From contig JACKPP010000001.1 in the NCBI GenBank assembly GCA_024233455.1, positions 558,001 through 622,000 on the forward strand: a stretch of DNA of 64,000 bases. Reading direction: 5' to 3'. The DNA comes from Chlamydiales bacterium. GTDB taxonomy: Bacteria > Chlamydiota > Chlamydiia > Chlamydiales > JACKPQ01. The translations under genes and the position numbers were made by a program. Of the stretch, positions 51,135-60,567 are shown piece after piece (positions within the stretch are counted from its first letter, which is position 1; every line of letters starts with the position of its first letter). The notes beneath the pieces are model-generated. The model had not been told where the DNA came from. It saw only the letters and a program-made list of their open reading frames with translations, and did not search any database.

Positions 51135-52667
51135 ATGGAATTTGGTAGGCTCCGACGTTGGATCTGGCCAATACATCGCTCTGAATTAAAAAAATTCTTG
51201 CCTTTGTTTTTGATTTACGGGCTTATTTGTTTCAATTACAGTCTGTTACGCGCTGCTAAAGACGCTTTAGTCATTACTGCTCCATCATCTGGGGCTGAAG
51301 CCATCCCTTTTATCAAGGTTTGGGCTATCTTACCGATGGCCTTTCTAGTCACCTATCTTTTCACTCGCATCTCTAATCGATTAGGCCGAGACCGTACTTT
51401 CTACGTCATGATCGGTATTTTCCTTACTTTTTTTGCTTTGTTCTCATTTGTCATCTACCCTTTTAAGGACGCTCTCCACCCACACGCTTTTGCAGACCAC
51501 ATGCAATCCATTCTACCTAAAGGCTTTAACGGAATGATTGCCATGGTGCGTAATTGGACTTATACCGCCTTCTACGTGATGTCAGAGCTTTGGGGCACGA
51601 TGATTATGACTGTCCTTTTTTGGGGCTTTACAAATCAAGTCACCAAGGTCAATGATGCAAAGCGCTTTTACGCGATTTTTGGCTTGGGAGCTAATCTCTT
51701 TGCAACGATTGGCGGTCTGGCTTCGGCCTCTCTCTCAAGTGGTTGGATTGCCGATCAATTGAGTGGATTTGACGATCCCTGGGGCTACTCCTTAATGATG
51801 ATTACCACTGTGCTCATTGTCGTCGGACTGACAATCGCTGCTATTTACCGTTGGTATTGCAAGTCGGTGATCGACCCATCACAAGCCAGAGAAGGCCGAG
51901 CCAAGCCCAAAATTAAGATGGGCATGCGAAAAAACTTTTCTTACCTTGCAAAATCCAAGTATTTGATATGTGTTGCAGTCATCGTCCTAGCTTATAACAT
52001 AGCCTTAAATATGATCGAGGTGGTTTGGAAGGACCAGGTCAAGCTTGTTTGCCCCAATGCTGCTGATTTTAACGCCTATATGGGACGCGTTGTGGCCATG
52101 ATGGGTGTTTTGTCTACCATTATGGCCCTCTTTATCACAGGAAGTAGTATCCGTAAATTTGGATGGACGTTTAGCGCAATGATTACACCTGTGATGATGC
52201 TAGTAACTGGCGTTGCCTTCTTTTCATTCCTTCTTTTCAAAGATTTTGGCATGGGCGCTATAGCTGGCCTTGTCGGCCTCACCCCACTTGCTTTTGGAGT
52301 CCTACTCGGCACTATCCAAAATTGCTTAGCTAGGTCTTGTAAATACACGCTTTTTGATGCCACCAAAGAGATGTCCTTTATTCCCCTAAGTGAGGAGTGC
52401 AAACTCAAAGGCAAAACCGCAATCGATGGCGTTGGCTCTCGAATTGGAAAATCTGGTGGTTCCTTGTTCCACTCTGGCTTATTGCTCGCGTTTGGCTCTG
52501 TTTCAATGAGTACACCTTACATCGGGGTGATTTTACTCCTGGTCGTTGGCGGCTGGATATTTGCGGTAAAGGCTTTGGGACGCCAGTTCAAAGATTTGAC
52601 TGAAACCCAAAGAGAAGTTCCCGATCCGGATACACAGATTGCAGAGTCGCCAGTAGCAGTAACTTAA
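51135..52667 (+). CDS. ntt: NTT-family nucleotide transporter (ATP/ADP translocase type)
   Basis: It belongs to the plastid/rickettsia/chlamydia nucleotide transporters with about 12 membrane helices. The first helix region has SLLRAAKDALVITAPSSGAE, whose charged residues are conserved in ATP/ADP exchangers. At 510 aa it matches family size. It would let the bacterium draw ATP or other nucleotides from the host cell. Environmental chlamydiae have several isoforms, and substrate choice cannot be read here with confidence. AAGGA seven bases upstream supports the start. It sits between pgk and a DedA gene and has its own promoter. Confidence 0.93.
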   Translation: MEFGRLRRWIWPIHRSELKKFLPLFLIYGLICFNYSLLRAAKDALVITAPSSGAEAIPFIKVWAILPMAFLVTYLFTRISNRLGRDRTFYVMIGIFLTFFALFSFVIYPFKDALHPHAFADHMQSILPKGFNGMIAMVRNWTYTAFYVMSELWGTMIMTVLFWGFTNQVTKVNDAKRFYAIFGLGANLFATIGGLASASLSSGWIADQLSGFDDPWGYSLMMITTVLIVVGLTIAAIYRWYCKSVIDPSQAREGRAKPKIKMGMRKNFSYLAKSKYLICVAVIVLAYNIALNMIEVVWKDQVKLVCPNAADFNAYMGRVVAMMGVLSTIMALFITGSSIRKFGWTFSAMITPVMMLVTGVAFFSFLLFKDFGMGAIAGLVGLTPLAFGVLLGTIQNCLARSCKYTLFDATKEMSFIPLSEECKLKGKTAIDGVGSRIGKSGGSLFHSGLLLAFGSVSMSTPYIGVILLLVVGGWIFAVKALGRQFKDLTETQREVPDPDTQIAESPVAVT

Positions 52668-52681
52668 GTAAGGAAAAGCGC

Positions 52682-53287
52682 ATGGAAGCATTGGCAAATT
52701 TTATCTCAGCTCACCAATCTTACGCCCACTGGCTCATCTTTGGATCGATTCTTCTAGCCGGCTTTGGAATCCCTATCAGCATCGATGTGGTGATGATTTG
52801 CAGCGCACTACTTGCAGCTAACATCATACCCGAAAATGTGGGTATTCTTTTTTCCTTCACCTTGGTTGGCTGCCTGTTATCGGCGTGGATCGCCTATTGG
52901 TTGGGTCGCACTGCTGGACCCAAACTGATTAAATTGCCTGTCCTTCGCACCGCTCTTAGCGAAAAGCGCCTCGAAAAAACGAAAGCCTTTTATCAAAAGT
53001 ATGGTTTTTGGACGTTCATCGTAGGCCGTTTTATTCCTTTCGGGGTACGCAATTGCATCTTTATGAGCTCTGGATTATCACGTATGGCCTTTTGGAAGTT
53101 TGCTCTTTTTGATTTTATTGCCTGTGCGCTTTGGGCCTCTATTGCTTTTTACGCTTTTTACTCGGCCTGTTCTAATTACAGCACCCTCGTGGGGCATGTC
53201 AAAATAGTCAATATTACCATTTTTTCCACTTTCGCAGTAGCCGTTATTGGACTCGTCTGTTATAAGAAGAAGAAAACTTCGAAATAA
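52682..53287 (+). CDS. DedA-family membrane protein
   Basis: This 201-aa integral membrane protein has the DedA/SNARE-associated pattern: early helices, then WIAYWLGRTAGPKLIK, KAFYQKYGFWTFIVGRFIPF and GVRNCIFMSSGLSRM, and C-terminal hydrophobic helices. DedA proteins flip lipids such as undecaprenyl phosphate or phosphatidylethanolamine across the inner membrane. AAGGA precedes the ATG. The CDP-alcohol phosphatidyltransferase gene starts two bases after it, so both belong to lipid handling. Confidence 0.88.
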   Translation: MEALANFISAHQSYAHWLIFGSILLAGFGIPISIDVVMICSALLAANIIPENVGILFSFTLVGCLLSAWIAYWLGRTAGPKLIKLPVLRTALSEKRLEKTKAFYQKYGFWTFIVGRFIPFGVRNCIFMSSGLSRMAFWKFALFDFIACALWASIAFYAFYSACSNYSTLVGHVKIVNITIFSTFAVAVIGLVCYKKKKTSK

Positions 53288-53288
53288 A

Positions 53289-53789
53289 ATGTTTACGATT
53301 TCAAATTGTTTGAGCGCTCTAAGAGCTCCATTGGCTTTGCTCTTTGCGTTTGGCTCGCCAATAGCACGCCTTTGGGCGGTTGTTTTAGCTATGTTTACCG
53401 ATTCGATCGATGGCTTTGTGGCTCGCAGATCCCATACGGCAACTCGTTTTGGAGCGATTTTAGATCCCCTTATGGATAAATTTTTTGTCTATGTCTGCTT
53501 AGGTGTTTTACTAAGTCAAGATCAACTGCTTCCTTGGCAAGCAGCCGCCATGTTATCGAGAGATGGCGCTTTGATTCTTTTTGCCATTTACCTGACAGCT
53601 TTGCGCAAATGGCGCAACTATCCTTTTCGATCTATTCTGTGGGGAAAAATTTCAACAGCAGTCCAATTCCTGGTTTTAGTTGCTTTAACTTTAAAACTAA
53701 CAATTCCTCCGACGTTTTACTTTGTCTTTGTGCTACTGGGCCTACTAGCCCTCTATGAACTTTTTACCGCAGAACGCGTACTCAAATAA
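53289..53789 (+). CDS. pgsA: CDP-alcohol phosphatidyltransferase (PgsA type)
   Basis: The catalytic signature D-x2-D-G-x2-A-R-x8-G-x3-D-x3-D is complete in TDSIDGFVARRSHTATRFGA and ILDPLMDKF. Five or six membrane segments are visible. It joins CDP-diacylglycerol (from CdsA) to an alcohol, probably glycerol-3-phosphate. At 166 aa it is at the short end. ATG 53289 is preferred over the upstream alternative, which would overlap dedA by about 40 bp. The head-group substrate cannot be proved from sequence. Confidence 0.9.
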   Translation: MFTISNCLSALRAPLALLFAFGSPIARLWAVVLAMFTDSIDGFVARRSHTATRFGAILDPLMDKFFVYVCLGVLLSQDQLLPWQAAAMLSRDGALILFAIYLTALRKWRNYPFRSILWGKISTAVQFLVLVALTLKLTIPPTFYFVFVLLGLLALYELFTAERVLK

Positions 53790-53804
53790 ATTCAAAAAAA
53801 GTAG

Positions 53805-53832
53805 TTGACGTTTGTATGGGCTTTAGCATAAG
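53805..53832 (+). promoter_or_regulatory. Predicted promoter of the exported Nudix gene
   Basis: TTGACG (53805-53810) and CATAAG (53827-53832) are spaced by 16 bases. The Nudix ATG follows nine bases after the -10, with no Shine-Dalgarno. Confidence 0.4.
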
Positions 53833-53841
53833 CTTGTAGCC

Positions 53842-54273
53842 ATGCGTAAAGTAGCACTCATCACAATGACCTTTTTAATCGGGCTTTTCTCGCTTGTTGC
53901 TAGCCAGTCCCCCTTTCCCCGCATCGAGGTGTCAACAATTGTGATCCGCGACGGTAAAATTTTAGTAGACAAAACCAGCGGCCACCTTCCTGGACGCCAA
54001 TTGCATTTTGGAGAAAGCCCTAGCGCTTGTGCACTTAAGGAGCTTGCGTCTGAAACAGGTCTTGTTGCCCATAAAGCAAAAAAAGTTTCTTGGACAAGCG
54101 AGCTGTTTGACCCCCTCGATAAACATTACATCACACTTTTTGTACTCGTTGGAGATGTTGAAGGTAAAGAAAATTTAGAATCTTATAAATGGGTCGAGCT
54201 CAACTCATTGCCTGGACCAGTCTACACCCATATAAAAGAAATTTCTCTCGATAAAATTGATTCAATTTCATAA
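53842..54273 (+). CDS. Exported Nudix-fold protein
   Basis: An N-terminal signal peptide (about 1-20, LVAS junction) precedes a Nudix domain. The Nudix box is degenerate: HLPGRQLHFGESPSACALKE then LASETGL. It keeps the GE, the KE (normally RE) and the final Glu of the EExGU motif, but loses the first of the paired glutamates. Activity is thus uncertain. Nudix enzymes usually act on cytosolic nucleotide diphosphate derivatives; an exported one suggests host action or a structural role. At 143 aa it has family size. It sits between pgsA and the symporter gene, with its own promoter. Confidence 0.75.
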   Translation: MRKVALITMTFLIGLFSLVASQSPFPRIEVSTIVIRDGKILVDKTSGHLPGRQLHFGESPSACALKELASETGLVAHKAKKVSWTSELFDPLDKHYITLFVLVGDVEGKENLESYKWVELNSLPGPVYTHIKEISLDKIDSIS

Positions 54274-54282
54274 AATCATTAA

Positions 54283-55503
54283 ATGAAATCCAACTTATTC
54301 ATTTTATTAGCCGCTATCTTGGGAATTATTGGGGGGTCGCTTGCCGTTCCCGGTCTCTATCCAGCAGTACAGCTGGTAGCTGAGCTGTTTCTTAATTTTC
54401 TAAAGTTGATTAGCTTGCCTGTCATTTTTCTCTCGATTGTGGCCACCATCACCAATATGAGTACTCTCAGTGAAGCTAAAACGATTTTACGTAAAATTTT
54501 GACCTACACCGTACTGACCACCCTGGTAGCTGCCGCCATTGGTCTCTTGTTATTTGTTTTGGTCAAACCAGCCGCAACCGGCTACATTCCATCCACACCC
54601 ATTCCCAACCTCAAACTTCCCAGCTACGCAACCTTTGTCAAAACCCTTGTTCCAAGCAACGTTGTGACTGCTTTTGCCAGCAACAACGTTGTGGGCGTTG
54701 CTTTTATTTCAGCTATTTTAAGTTTTGCCATTTTGAAGCTTCCCAAAAACCACAAAGATCCTTTGCAAAATGTTTTTCAGGCCCTTTTTCAAGCGCTGCT
54801 TAAAATCTCTGCTGGAGTGACCCGTGTACTTCCTATTGGAGTCTTTTGCTTTACTACGCTTTTTGCCTTTCAATTTAGGGAAGGTGATAAAGACTTTGGC
54901 CCACTTTTGCTCTACACGTTGACTGTGATAGGCGCAAATCTCATTCAAGGCTTTATTGCCCTGCCTCTTTTGCTAAAATTCAAAGGCATCTCTCCCATTA
55001 AGCTTTTTAAAGTCATGCTACCAGCGCTAGTGACGGCCTTTTTTTCCAAGTCGTCAAATGCCTCTCTGCCCCTGGCGCTTTCCAGTGCCGAAAAAGCCAA
55101 GATAAACCCAAGGGTTAGCTCCTTTAGTTTTCCGCTCTGTTCGGTGATCAACATGAATGGCTGCGCCGCTTTCATCCTCATTACCGTTCTCTTTGTCTTA
55201 ACAAGCTCGGGTTATCAGCTCACCCTTTTAGAGATGTTGCCTTGGGTTGTCATCGCATCTATTGCCGCCATCGGAAATGCCGGCGTCCCCATGGGTTGCT
55301 ACTTTTTGACCAGCGCATTTTTAGTGGGTTTTGACGTACGTCTAGAATTAATGGGGCTCATCCTGCCTCTTTATTCCCTCTTTGATATGGTGGAAACCGC
55401 TCTAAATGTTTGGTCTGATAGCTGCGTTACCGCTATCACTGACAAAGAGTTAAAAGCAACAGCTCCGATTTTAGATTGTGCAGAGCCATCAAAGTCTGGC
55501 TAA
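54283..55503 (+). CDS. gltT: Dicarboxylate/amino-acid:cation symporter (SDF family)
   Basis: This is a sodium- or proton-coupled glutamate/aspartate-type symporter with 8 helices and two reentrant loops. HP1 is FFSKSSNASLPLALSSAEK, the motif NMNGCAAFI is in TM7, and GNAGVPMGCYF is in HP2. At 406 aa it is normal. The exact substrate cannot be assigned. It is the last gene of the plus-strand block and converges on the outer-membrane protein gene with a 14-bp gap. Confidence 0.93.
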   Translation: MKSNLFILLAAILGIIGGSLAVPGLYPAVQLVAELFLNFLKLISLPVIFLSIVATITNMSTLSEAKTILRKILTYTVLTTLVAAAIGLLLFVLVKPAATGYIPSTPIPNLKLPSYATFVKTLVPSNVVTAFASNNVVGVAFISAILSFAILKLPKNHKDPLQNVFQALFQALLKISAGVTRVLPIGVFCFTTLFAFQFREGDKDFGPLLLYTLTVIGANLIQGFIALPLLLKFKGISPIKLFKVMLPALVTAFFSKSSNASLPLALSSAEKAKINPRVSSFSFPLCSVINMNGCAAFILITVLFVLTSSGYQLTLLEMLPWVVIASIAAIGNAGVPMGCYFLTSAFLVGFDVRLELMGLILPLYSLFDMVETALNVWSDSCVTAITDKELKATAPILDCAEPSKSG

Positions 55504-55517
55504 CGGCTCTAGTTCAT

Positions 55518-56666
55518 TCAAAAATCTAGATTTAACTGGATCCTCAAACCTTGCATGTAGAGATCGCCGTTCGGGTTTAGATTTGAAAGATAGACATTAC
55601 CGTTTGTATCTGTATTTACAGATTGGTTGACTATGTTGACTTGGTGAAACCAGTAAACGAGCTGGTAAAACGCACCAAGCGAAAGTCTGAACTTGTCGTT
55701 ATTAAAAAACATTTGCCAAGTAGCGCCAAGCTCGGTTTCTAAACAAGGTCTGACGGCATTGAAATCCTTTTTCAGGTAAATCTCTTCCGGCTGCAAATCG
55801 ACGCCTTGAACAAAAGCACCATCAAAAAATTGGCGCACTTCAAATTCTCCGTAAAGTAGCGATACAAAACCGTTTCCTTGAATGATTAAGTTTTTAGTCA
55901 GATACCATTTCGCATCGGAACCAAAACGCACTCCCCCAGCTGAATAATCATTGGAAGCTTCAAGCTTAGTGTCTCTTTGTAAAAATACCGCACCGCCATT
56001 GGCAAAATATCCACCGTGATACTTAACTAGATAGTCTTGGTTAATCCACACACCTCTAACACCTGCTTGAGGATAGAGTGATAGATACTTTCCAACAAAG
56101 AAATCCCGACCAATACACGCATCGATAACGTTATAGTTAAGCGACCAGTTAGCGCTTGCTTTATCCGCAATCGATCCCATAATAAATGGCACCCACATAG
56201 GTCTTAGATTTGTTAATGCTATATCGGCTGGATTGGTGTGGGCAGAAGCCTCTGTATGGGAGTGAAAGTAGGTCCAGTACACCTTGGGCTGCCACTGCTG
56301 GCGACTTTCAAAAATATAGCCTAAGCCGAGCTTAAAGCCCGGATCCCAATCAGACCCTATGTCATTGACCGAGTCTTGGACATCAATCGTTCCGAGCAGT
56401 TGGGGAGAAATGGTCACATCAATTTCTTGAGCATACGCCAAACCCTCTGCTCTGGCTTTCCAATAAAGAAAGCTCACTTCACTAGCAAGACCGCTTTTAA
56501 CCGATGCACTTTGATTTTTTCCTTGCCAATCACAATAAAGATTTTGTTCTGATACTCGATCAATCTTTTCTTCTAACGGCGGTTGACCTATTCCCTCATT
56601 ATTTGCAAATAGATTTAAACTGAGGGCAACCAATGCACCTTTGGCCAAAACGTATCGTAAAGACAT
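55518..56666 (-). CDS. Porin-like outer-membrane protein (Lpg1974/MOMP-like)
   Basis: A signal peptide (about 1-21, FANNEG junction) precedes a 360-aa domain of alternating strands. It begins with the exported-face motif SEVSFLYWKARAEGLAYA and the ending is RIQLNLDF, with terminal Phe as in beta-barrel proteins. Glycine-rich strands such as DWDPGFKLGLGYIF fit the Legionella MOMP/Lpg1974 family, often expanded in environmental chlamydiae. It is a likely surface porin. Its transcription is divergent from sppA. Confidence 0.85.
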   Translation of the reverse strand: MSLRYVLAKGALVALSLNLFANNEGIGQPPLEEKIDRVSEQNLYCDWQGKNQSASVKSGLASEVSFLYWKARAEGLAYAQEIDVTISPQLLGTIDVQDSVNDIGSDWDPGFKLGLGYIFESRQQWQPKVYWTYFHSHTEASAHTNPADIALTNLRPMWVPFIMGSIADKASANWSLNYNVIDACIGRDFFVGKYLSLYPQAGVRGVWINQDYLVKYHGGYFANGGAVFLQRDTKLEASNDYSAGGVRFGSDAKWYLTKNLIIQGNGFVSLLYGEFEVRQFFDGAFVQGVDLQPEEIYLKKDFNAVRPCLETELGATWQMFFNNDKFRLSLGAFYQLVYWFHQVNIVNQSVNTDTNGNVYLSNLNPNGDLYMQGLRIQLNLDF

Positions 56667-56699
56667 ATCCTCATCCCTTTTTGGATTTTCAATATTTTC

Positions 56700-56728
56700 T
56701 ATATGACATAGGCTGTATTCTATTGCAA
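56700..56728 (-). promoter_or_regulatory. Predicted promoter of the outer-membrane protein gene
   Basis: On the minus strand TTGCAA (56723-56728) and CATATA (56700-56705) are spaced by 17 bases, about 34 bases before the ATG. AAGGG and GAGG stand between the -10 and the start. Confidence 0.45.
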
Positions 56729-56831
56729 TTTTTTTCCAATTGCATCTTCTGGTTTTTCCACACGGTAAGAAAAGCCTTTTGCTTCAGGTGTTTTTGGTTT
56801 AGACTGAGATTTTACAAAACAGGCAGGTTTT

Positions 56832-57857
56832 ATGGAGATCCAACGGGAATCAGTGATGTTGTCGGCAGTACGCGCTTTTTGCAAGGCACTTTTTGGTGCT
56901 GCAGGTTTTTTGATCGGATTGATTGTAGTGGGCATAATCGCACTGGTTTTTCTGGGCGGAGGATCGCCAACAGATAAAACCGACTTGCTTATAGCACCTG
57001 ACGCTGAAGGTAATCGGGAGCTTCTTTCTCACGCCACGCCGGTGATTCTACGCATCAATATTCACGGCGTGATCGGCATGGATAAACTCACTGGCAAAAC
57101 AGTCGAATTACAGCTGCAAGATTCACAAGGTCCTATGCTAAAAAAAGGACGCGTTAAGGCTGTTCTGCTGCATATCAACAGCCCTGGTGGCACCGTGAAT
57201 GATTCGGATCAAATTTACCGCGCGCTCGAAGTTTATCAAAAGCGATTTGATGTACCAGTCTACGCCTACATCGATGGCATGTGCGCATCTGATGCTCTGT
57301 ACATCGCATCAAGCGCAGAAAAATCTTTTGCTACCCCGGTTAGTGTTATTGGTTCTGTCGGCGTAAAACTAGGCCCCAATTTTAACATCTACGGTTTAAT
57401 GGAAAAATACGGCGTGAAGCAGCTGACGCTCACCGAAGGTAAAGATAAAGATATGCTCAGCCCTTTCCGCCCATGGCAACCCGGCGAGGATACTTCCCTA
57501 AAAGATATCATTGCCTACGAATACGACCGCTTTGTCGATATCGTGATCAAAGGACATCCGCGCATGGATCGCACCAAGCTTGTAAATGACTATGGCGCGC
57601 ATGTGTTTGATGCACCTAAAGCCATGGCCTTGGGATACGTCGATGAAGGAAATAGCAGCTATAGCGAAACTTTAACCGCTCTTTGCCAAAAGGCCGGGAT
57701 TAAAGAGGATCAAAAATATCAAGTTGTCGAGCTTGTTCCACAAAAATTCTTTTTAACCGATCTGATGGAAGGAAAAGCCCTGGGGTTAGACAAACTCAAA
57801 TGGATGCTCGATTCCAATTTGAGCAATAAATTGCTCTACTTATATGACCATGGATAA
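56832..57857 (+). CDS. sppA: Signal peptide peptidase SppA-like serine protease (S49)
   Basis: A membrane anchor at about residues 22-41 is followed by one S49 domain. LLHINSPGGTVNDSDQIYRA is the conserved beta-turn, catalytic Ser153 lies in GMCASDALYIASSAE, and a lysine in GKDKDMLSPF (K204 or K206) completes the dyad. At 341 aa it is the short single-domain form. It digests signal peptides left in the inner membrane. The order sppA-polA-coaE-rho matches C. trachomatis (where it is called sohB). It overlaps polA by 14 bp. Confidence 0.92.
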   Translation: MEIQRESVMLSAVRAFCKALFGAAGFLIGLIVVGIIALVFLGGGSPTDKTDLLIAPDAEGNRELLSHATPVILRINIHGVIGMDKLTGKTVELQLQDSQGPMLKKGRVKAVLLHINSPGGTVNDSDQIYRALEVYQKRFDVPVYAYIDGMCASDALYIASSAEKSFATPVSVIGSVGVKLGPNFNIYGLMEKYGVKQLTLTEGKDKDMLSPFRPWQPGEDTSLKDIIAYEYDRFVDIVIKGHPRMDRTKLVNDYGAHVFDAPKAMALGYVDEGNSSYSETLTALCQKAGIKEDQKYQVVELVPQKFFLTDLMEGKALGLDKLKWMLDSNLSNKLLYLYDHG

Positions 57858-60567
57858 ACTTTACGTTATTGACGCAGCAGCCTACCTTTTTCGCTCCTAC
57901 TTTGCTATTAGGCATATGACCAATAAAAAAGGGGCTTCTACCAATGCCCTCTTCGGTTTTATCCGTTCTGTGCAAAAAATCATTAAGGATTTTGAACCAA
58001 AAAATCTCGTGGCCATATTTGACGGTCCTGATAACAAGAAATCTCGTACTGATGTTTATGAAAAGTATAAAGCCCACCGCACAGGCATGCCCGAAGACTT
58101 ATTTCCTCAGCTCGATCTGGCAATAGATTTTTGCAAGCTCTCGGGCATTCCACAATTAGAATTTCCAGGAGTTGAAGCTGACGATACCATCGGGGCTGTG
58201 GCACTTTGGGCGGCAAAAAAAGGCACCAAAGTGTTTCTGTGCTCCAATGACAAGGATTTAGCCCAACTTGTATGTGATAAAATCGTGATGGTCAATACCT
58301 ACAAAGACAATTTGATCATGGACCGCAAAGGCGTTAAAGAACACTACGGCGTTTATCCGGAGCAAATAGCTGACTATTTGGCGCTCATGGGCGATGCATC
58401 GGATAACATCCCTGGAGTTCCCGGCATCGGTAAAAAAACAGCAGCCGAGCTATTAACCAAATACGACAGCATTGAAAAAATGCTAAAAAATCCCGACATC
58501 ATTGAAAATCCCAAGCAACGCGCTCGCATCCTTGAAAATGAAGAAACACTCCTTCTGTGCCAAAAGCTCTCCTACCTGTACACCGACATGGAAATACCCA
58601 CAAAATCCTCTTTCTACCAACTCGGCGTTGCCGACCATAGCCAACTCTCTGAGATGTATCGTGAAATGGGTTTCTTCACACTCTTGCGCGAAATTGGTGG
58701 AGATCAAGAAGAGCCTATCATAGAGGACGAGGAAGAAAAGCCAAAACCAGAGCCCGTACCGCAAGGTGTTAAACGCGCACCCAAGGGCAAATATCACTTG
58801 GTAGATACCGAAATTGAACTTTCAGCGCTTGTCTCAAAACTTTCAGAAAAATCTGAGCTTTGCGTCGATGTTGAAACCACCCATTGGAAGCCGATGGAAG
58901 CCGAAATTGTCGGCATAGGTCTTGGATACAAAAGCGGTGAGGCCTGGTACATCCCGTTTAATGGAGATTTAGGTGCAGAACTTGCCCAAGAAATGCTTCG
59001 CCCATTACTTGAAAACAAAAAAATCAACTTTTTTGGACATAACATCAAATACGACTTGCATGTGCTAATGAACGCGGGCATTGAAATTGAAAGCATCTCT
59101 TTTGATACCATTTTAGCATCCTACCTTCTAAACCCACAAAGCAATCGCCACAGCCTTGATCAAATCGTCTTAGAAAGATTCAATGTGGTCAAAACACCTA
59201 TTAAAGAGCTTCTTCCGACCAAGAAAAAAACGATGGATACCGTCAAAATTCAAACCGTCTCCGATTACTGCTGTGAAGATGTCGATTACACCTGTCAACT
59301 GAAAGACATTTTTGAAAAAGAACTTCCCAAAAAAGGGTTAGACAAGGTGTTTTACGACATTGAGTTGCCGTTAATTTGGGTGCTACTGCGCATGGAACAT
59401 GCAGGTCTTTACATCGATGTGGATAAACTCAAAGACAAATCAAAACTCCTGGCAAAGAGGCTTACTGAGTTAAAAAGAGCCATTTATAAGCACGCGGGAG
59501 AAGAATTTAACCTCAATTCTCCCAAACAATTATCCGATGTCTTGTTCAATAAGCTGCAATTGCGCACTGTGGGGCGCAAAAAGGCAACGGGTTACTCCAC
59601 CGGAATCGCCGTTTTGGAAAGTCTAAAAGGCGAGCACCCTATCATCAATGAAATCATCGACTACCGCATCATTGAAAAGCTGCGGTCAACCTATGTCGAT
59701 GCATTGCCGGAACAAATTTGTCCCAAAACGGGTCGCATTCACTGCACATTTAATCAATCGGTGACGGCCACCGGTCGCTTGTCTTGTCAAGATCCTAATC
59801 TACAAAATATTCCGATTCGCACACCGGAGGGGAAAAAAGTAAGAGAAGCCTTTGTGCCTGAAAAGCGCGGCTCCCGCTTCCTTTCAGCTGACTACTCGCA
59901 AGTTGAGTTGCGCATCTTAGCGCATCTCACCGGTGACCCATCGCTTATTCACGCCTTTAAAGCAGGACATGATATTCATGCCGCCACCGCCAGTGCCATT
60001 TTTAATATTCCTCTCAGCCAGGTAACACCCGACCAGCGCCGGCGTGCTAAAGCGGTCAATTTTGGCATCATCTACGGACAGCAAGCTTACGGACTGTCAC
60101 AATCCCTGGGGATTGATTTTCACGAGGCCAAAGATTTTATCTCGATCTATTTTGAAAGCCATCCCAAAGTCCAAGCATTTATCGAAAAATGCAAAAGCGA
60201 TGCCCACAAAAGCGGAGTTGCCAAATCCATGACTGGCCGGATCAGACCGCTACCTGAAATAAACAGCAAAAATCCCCATTTTAAAGCTGCAGCTGAGCGG
60301 TTTGCGGTGAATACCCCTATACAAGGGACGCAGTCCGATATCATCAAACTAGCCATGATCCAAATTGACCAAGAGCTCAAAAATAGACCAGAACTTGGGC
60401 AAATGGTTTTGCAAATCCATGACGAACTTTTATTTGAAGTTCCTGAAGACCAAGTGAATAAGCTCAAAGTCCTTGTAAAATCTATTATGGAAAAAGCCTA
60501 TCCCTTAAAGGTTCCTCTAGAAGTTGACATCTCAATTGGCAGAAATTGGGGAGAATGCTATAATTGA
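57844..60567 (+). CDS. polA: DNA polymerase I
   Basis: This repair polymerase has three domains in 907 aa. The N-terminal 5'-3' nuclease (about 1-290) shows VIDAAAYLFRSYFA and LMGDASDNIPGVPGIGKKTA. The 3'-5' exonuclease (about 320-510) keeps its metal-binding residues: CVDVETTH, GHNIKYDLHVL and YCCEDVDYT. The family A polymerase has SADYSQVELRILAHLTGD, RRRAKAVNFGIIYGQQAYG and QIHDELLFEV. All activities therefore look intact. It starts inside the end of sppA and overlaps coaE by 4 bp. Confidence 0.97.
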   Translation: MTMDKLYVIDAAAYLFRSYFAIRHMTNKKGASTNALFGFIRSVQKIIKDFEPKNLVAIFDGPDNKKSRTDVYEKYKAHRTGMPEDLFPQLDLAIDFCKLSGIPQLEFPGVEADDTIGAVALWAAKKGTKVFLCSNDKDLAQLVCDKIVMVNTYKDNLIMDRKGVKEHYGVYPEQIADYLALMGDASDNIPGVPGIGKKTAAELLTKYDSIEKMLKNPDIIENPKQRARILENEETLLLCQKLSYLYTDMEIPTKSSFYQLGVADHSQLSEMYREMGFFTLLREIGGDQEEPIIEDEEEKPKPEPVPQGVKRAPKGKYHLVDTEIELSALVSKLSEKSELCVDVETTHWKPMEAEIVGIGLGYKSGEAWYIPFNGDLGAELAQEMLRPLLENKKINFFGHNIKYDLHVLMNAGIEIESISFDTILASYLLNPQSNRHSLDQIVLERFNVVKTPIKELLPTKKKTMDTVKIQTVSDYCCEDVDYTCQLKDIFEKELPKKGLDKVFYDIELPLIWVLLRMEHAGLYIDVDKLKDKSKLLAKRLTELKRAIYKHAGEEFNLNSPKQLSDVLFNKLQLRTVGRKKATGYSTGIAVLESLKGEHPIINEIIDYRIIEKLRSTYVDALPEQICPKTGRIHCTFNQSVTATGRLSCQDPNLQNIPIRTPEGKKVREAFVPEKRGSRFLSADYSQVELRILAHLTGDPSLIHAFKAGHDIHAATASAIFNIPLSQVTPDQRRRAKAVNFGIIYGQQAYGLSQSLGIDFHEAKDFISIYFESHPKVQAFIEKCKSDAHKSGVAKSMTGRIRPLPEINSKNPHFKAAAERFAVNTPIQGTQSDIIKLAMIQIDQELKNRPELGQMVLQIHDELLFEVPEDQVNKLKVLVKSIMEKAYPLKVPLEVDISIGRNWGECYN

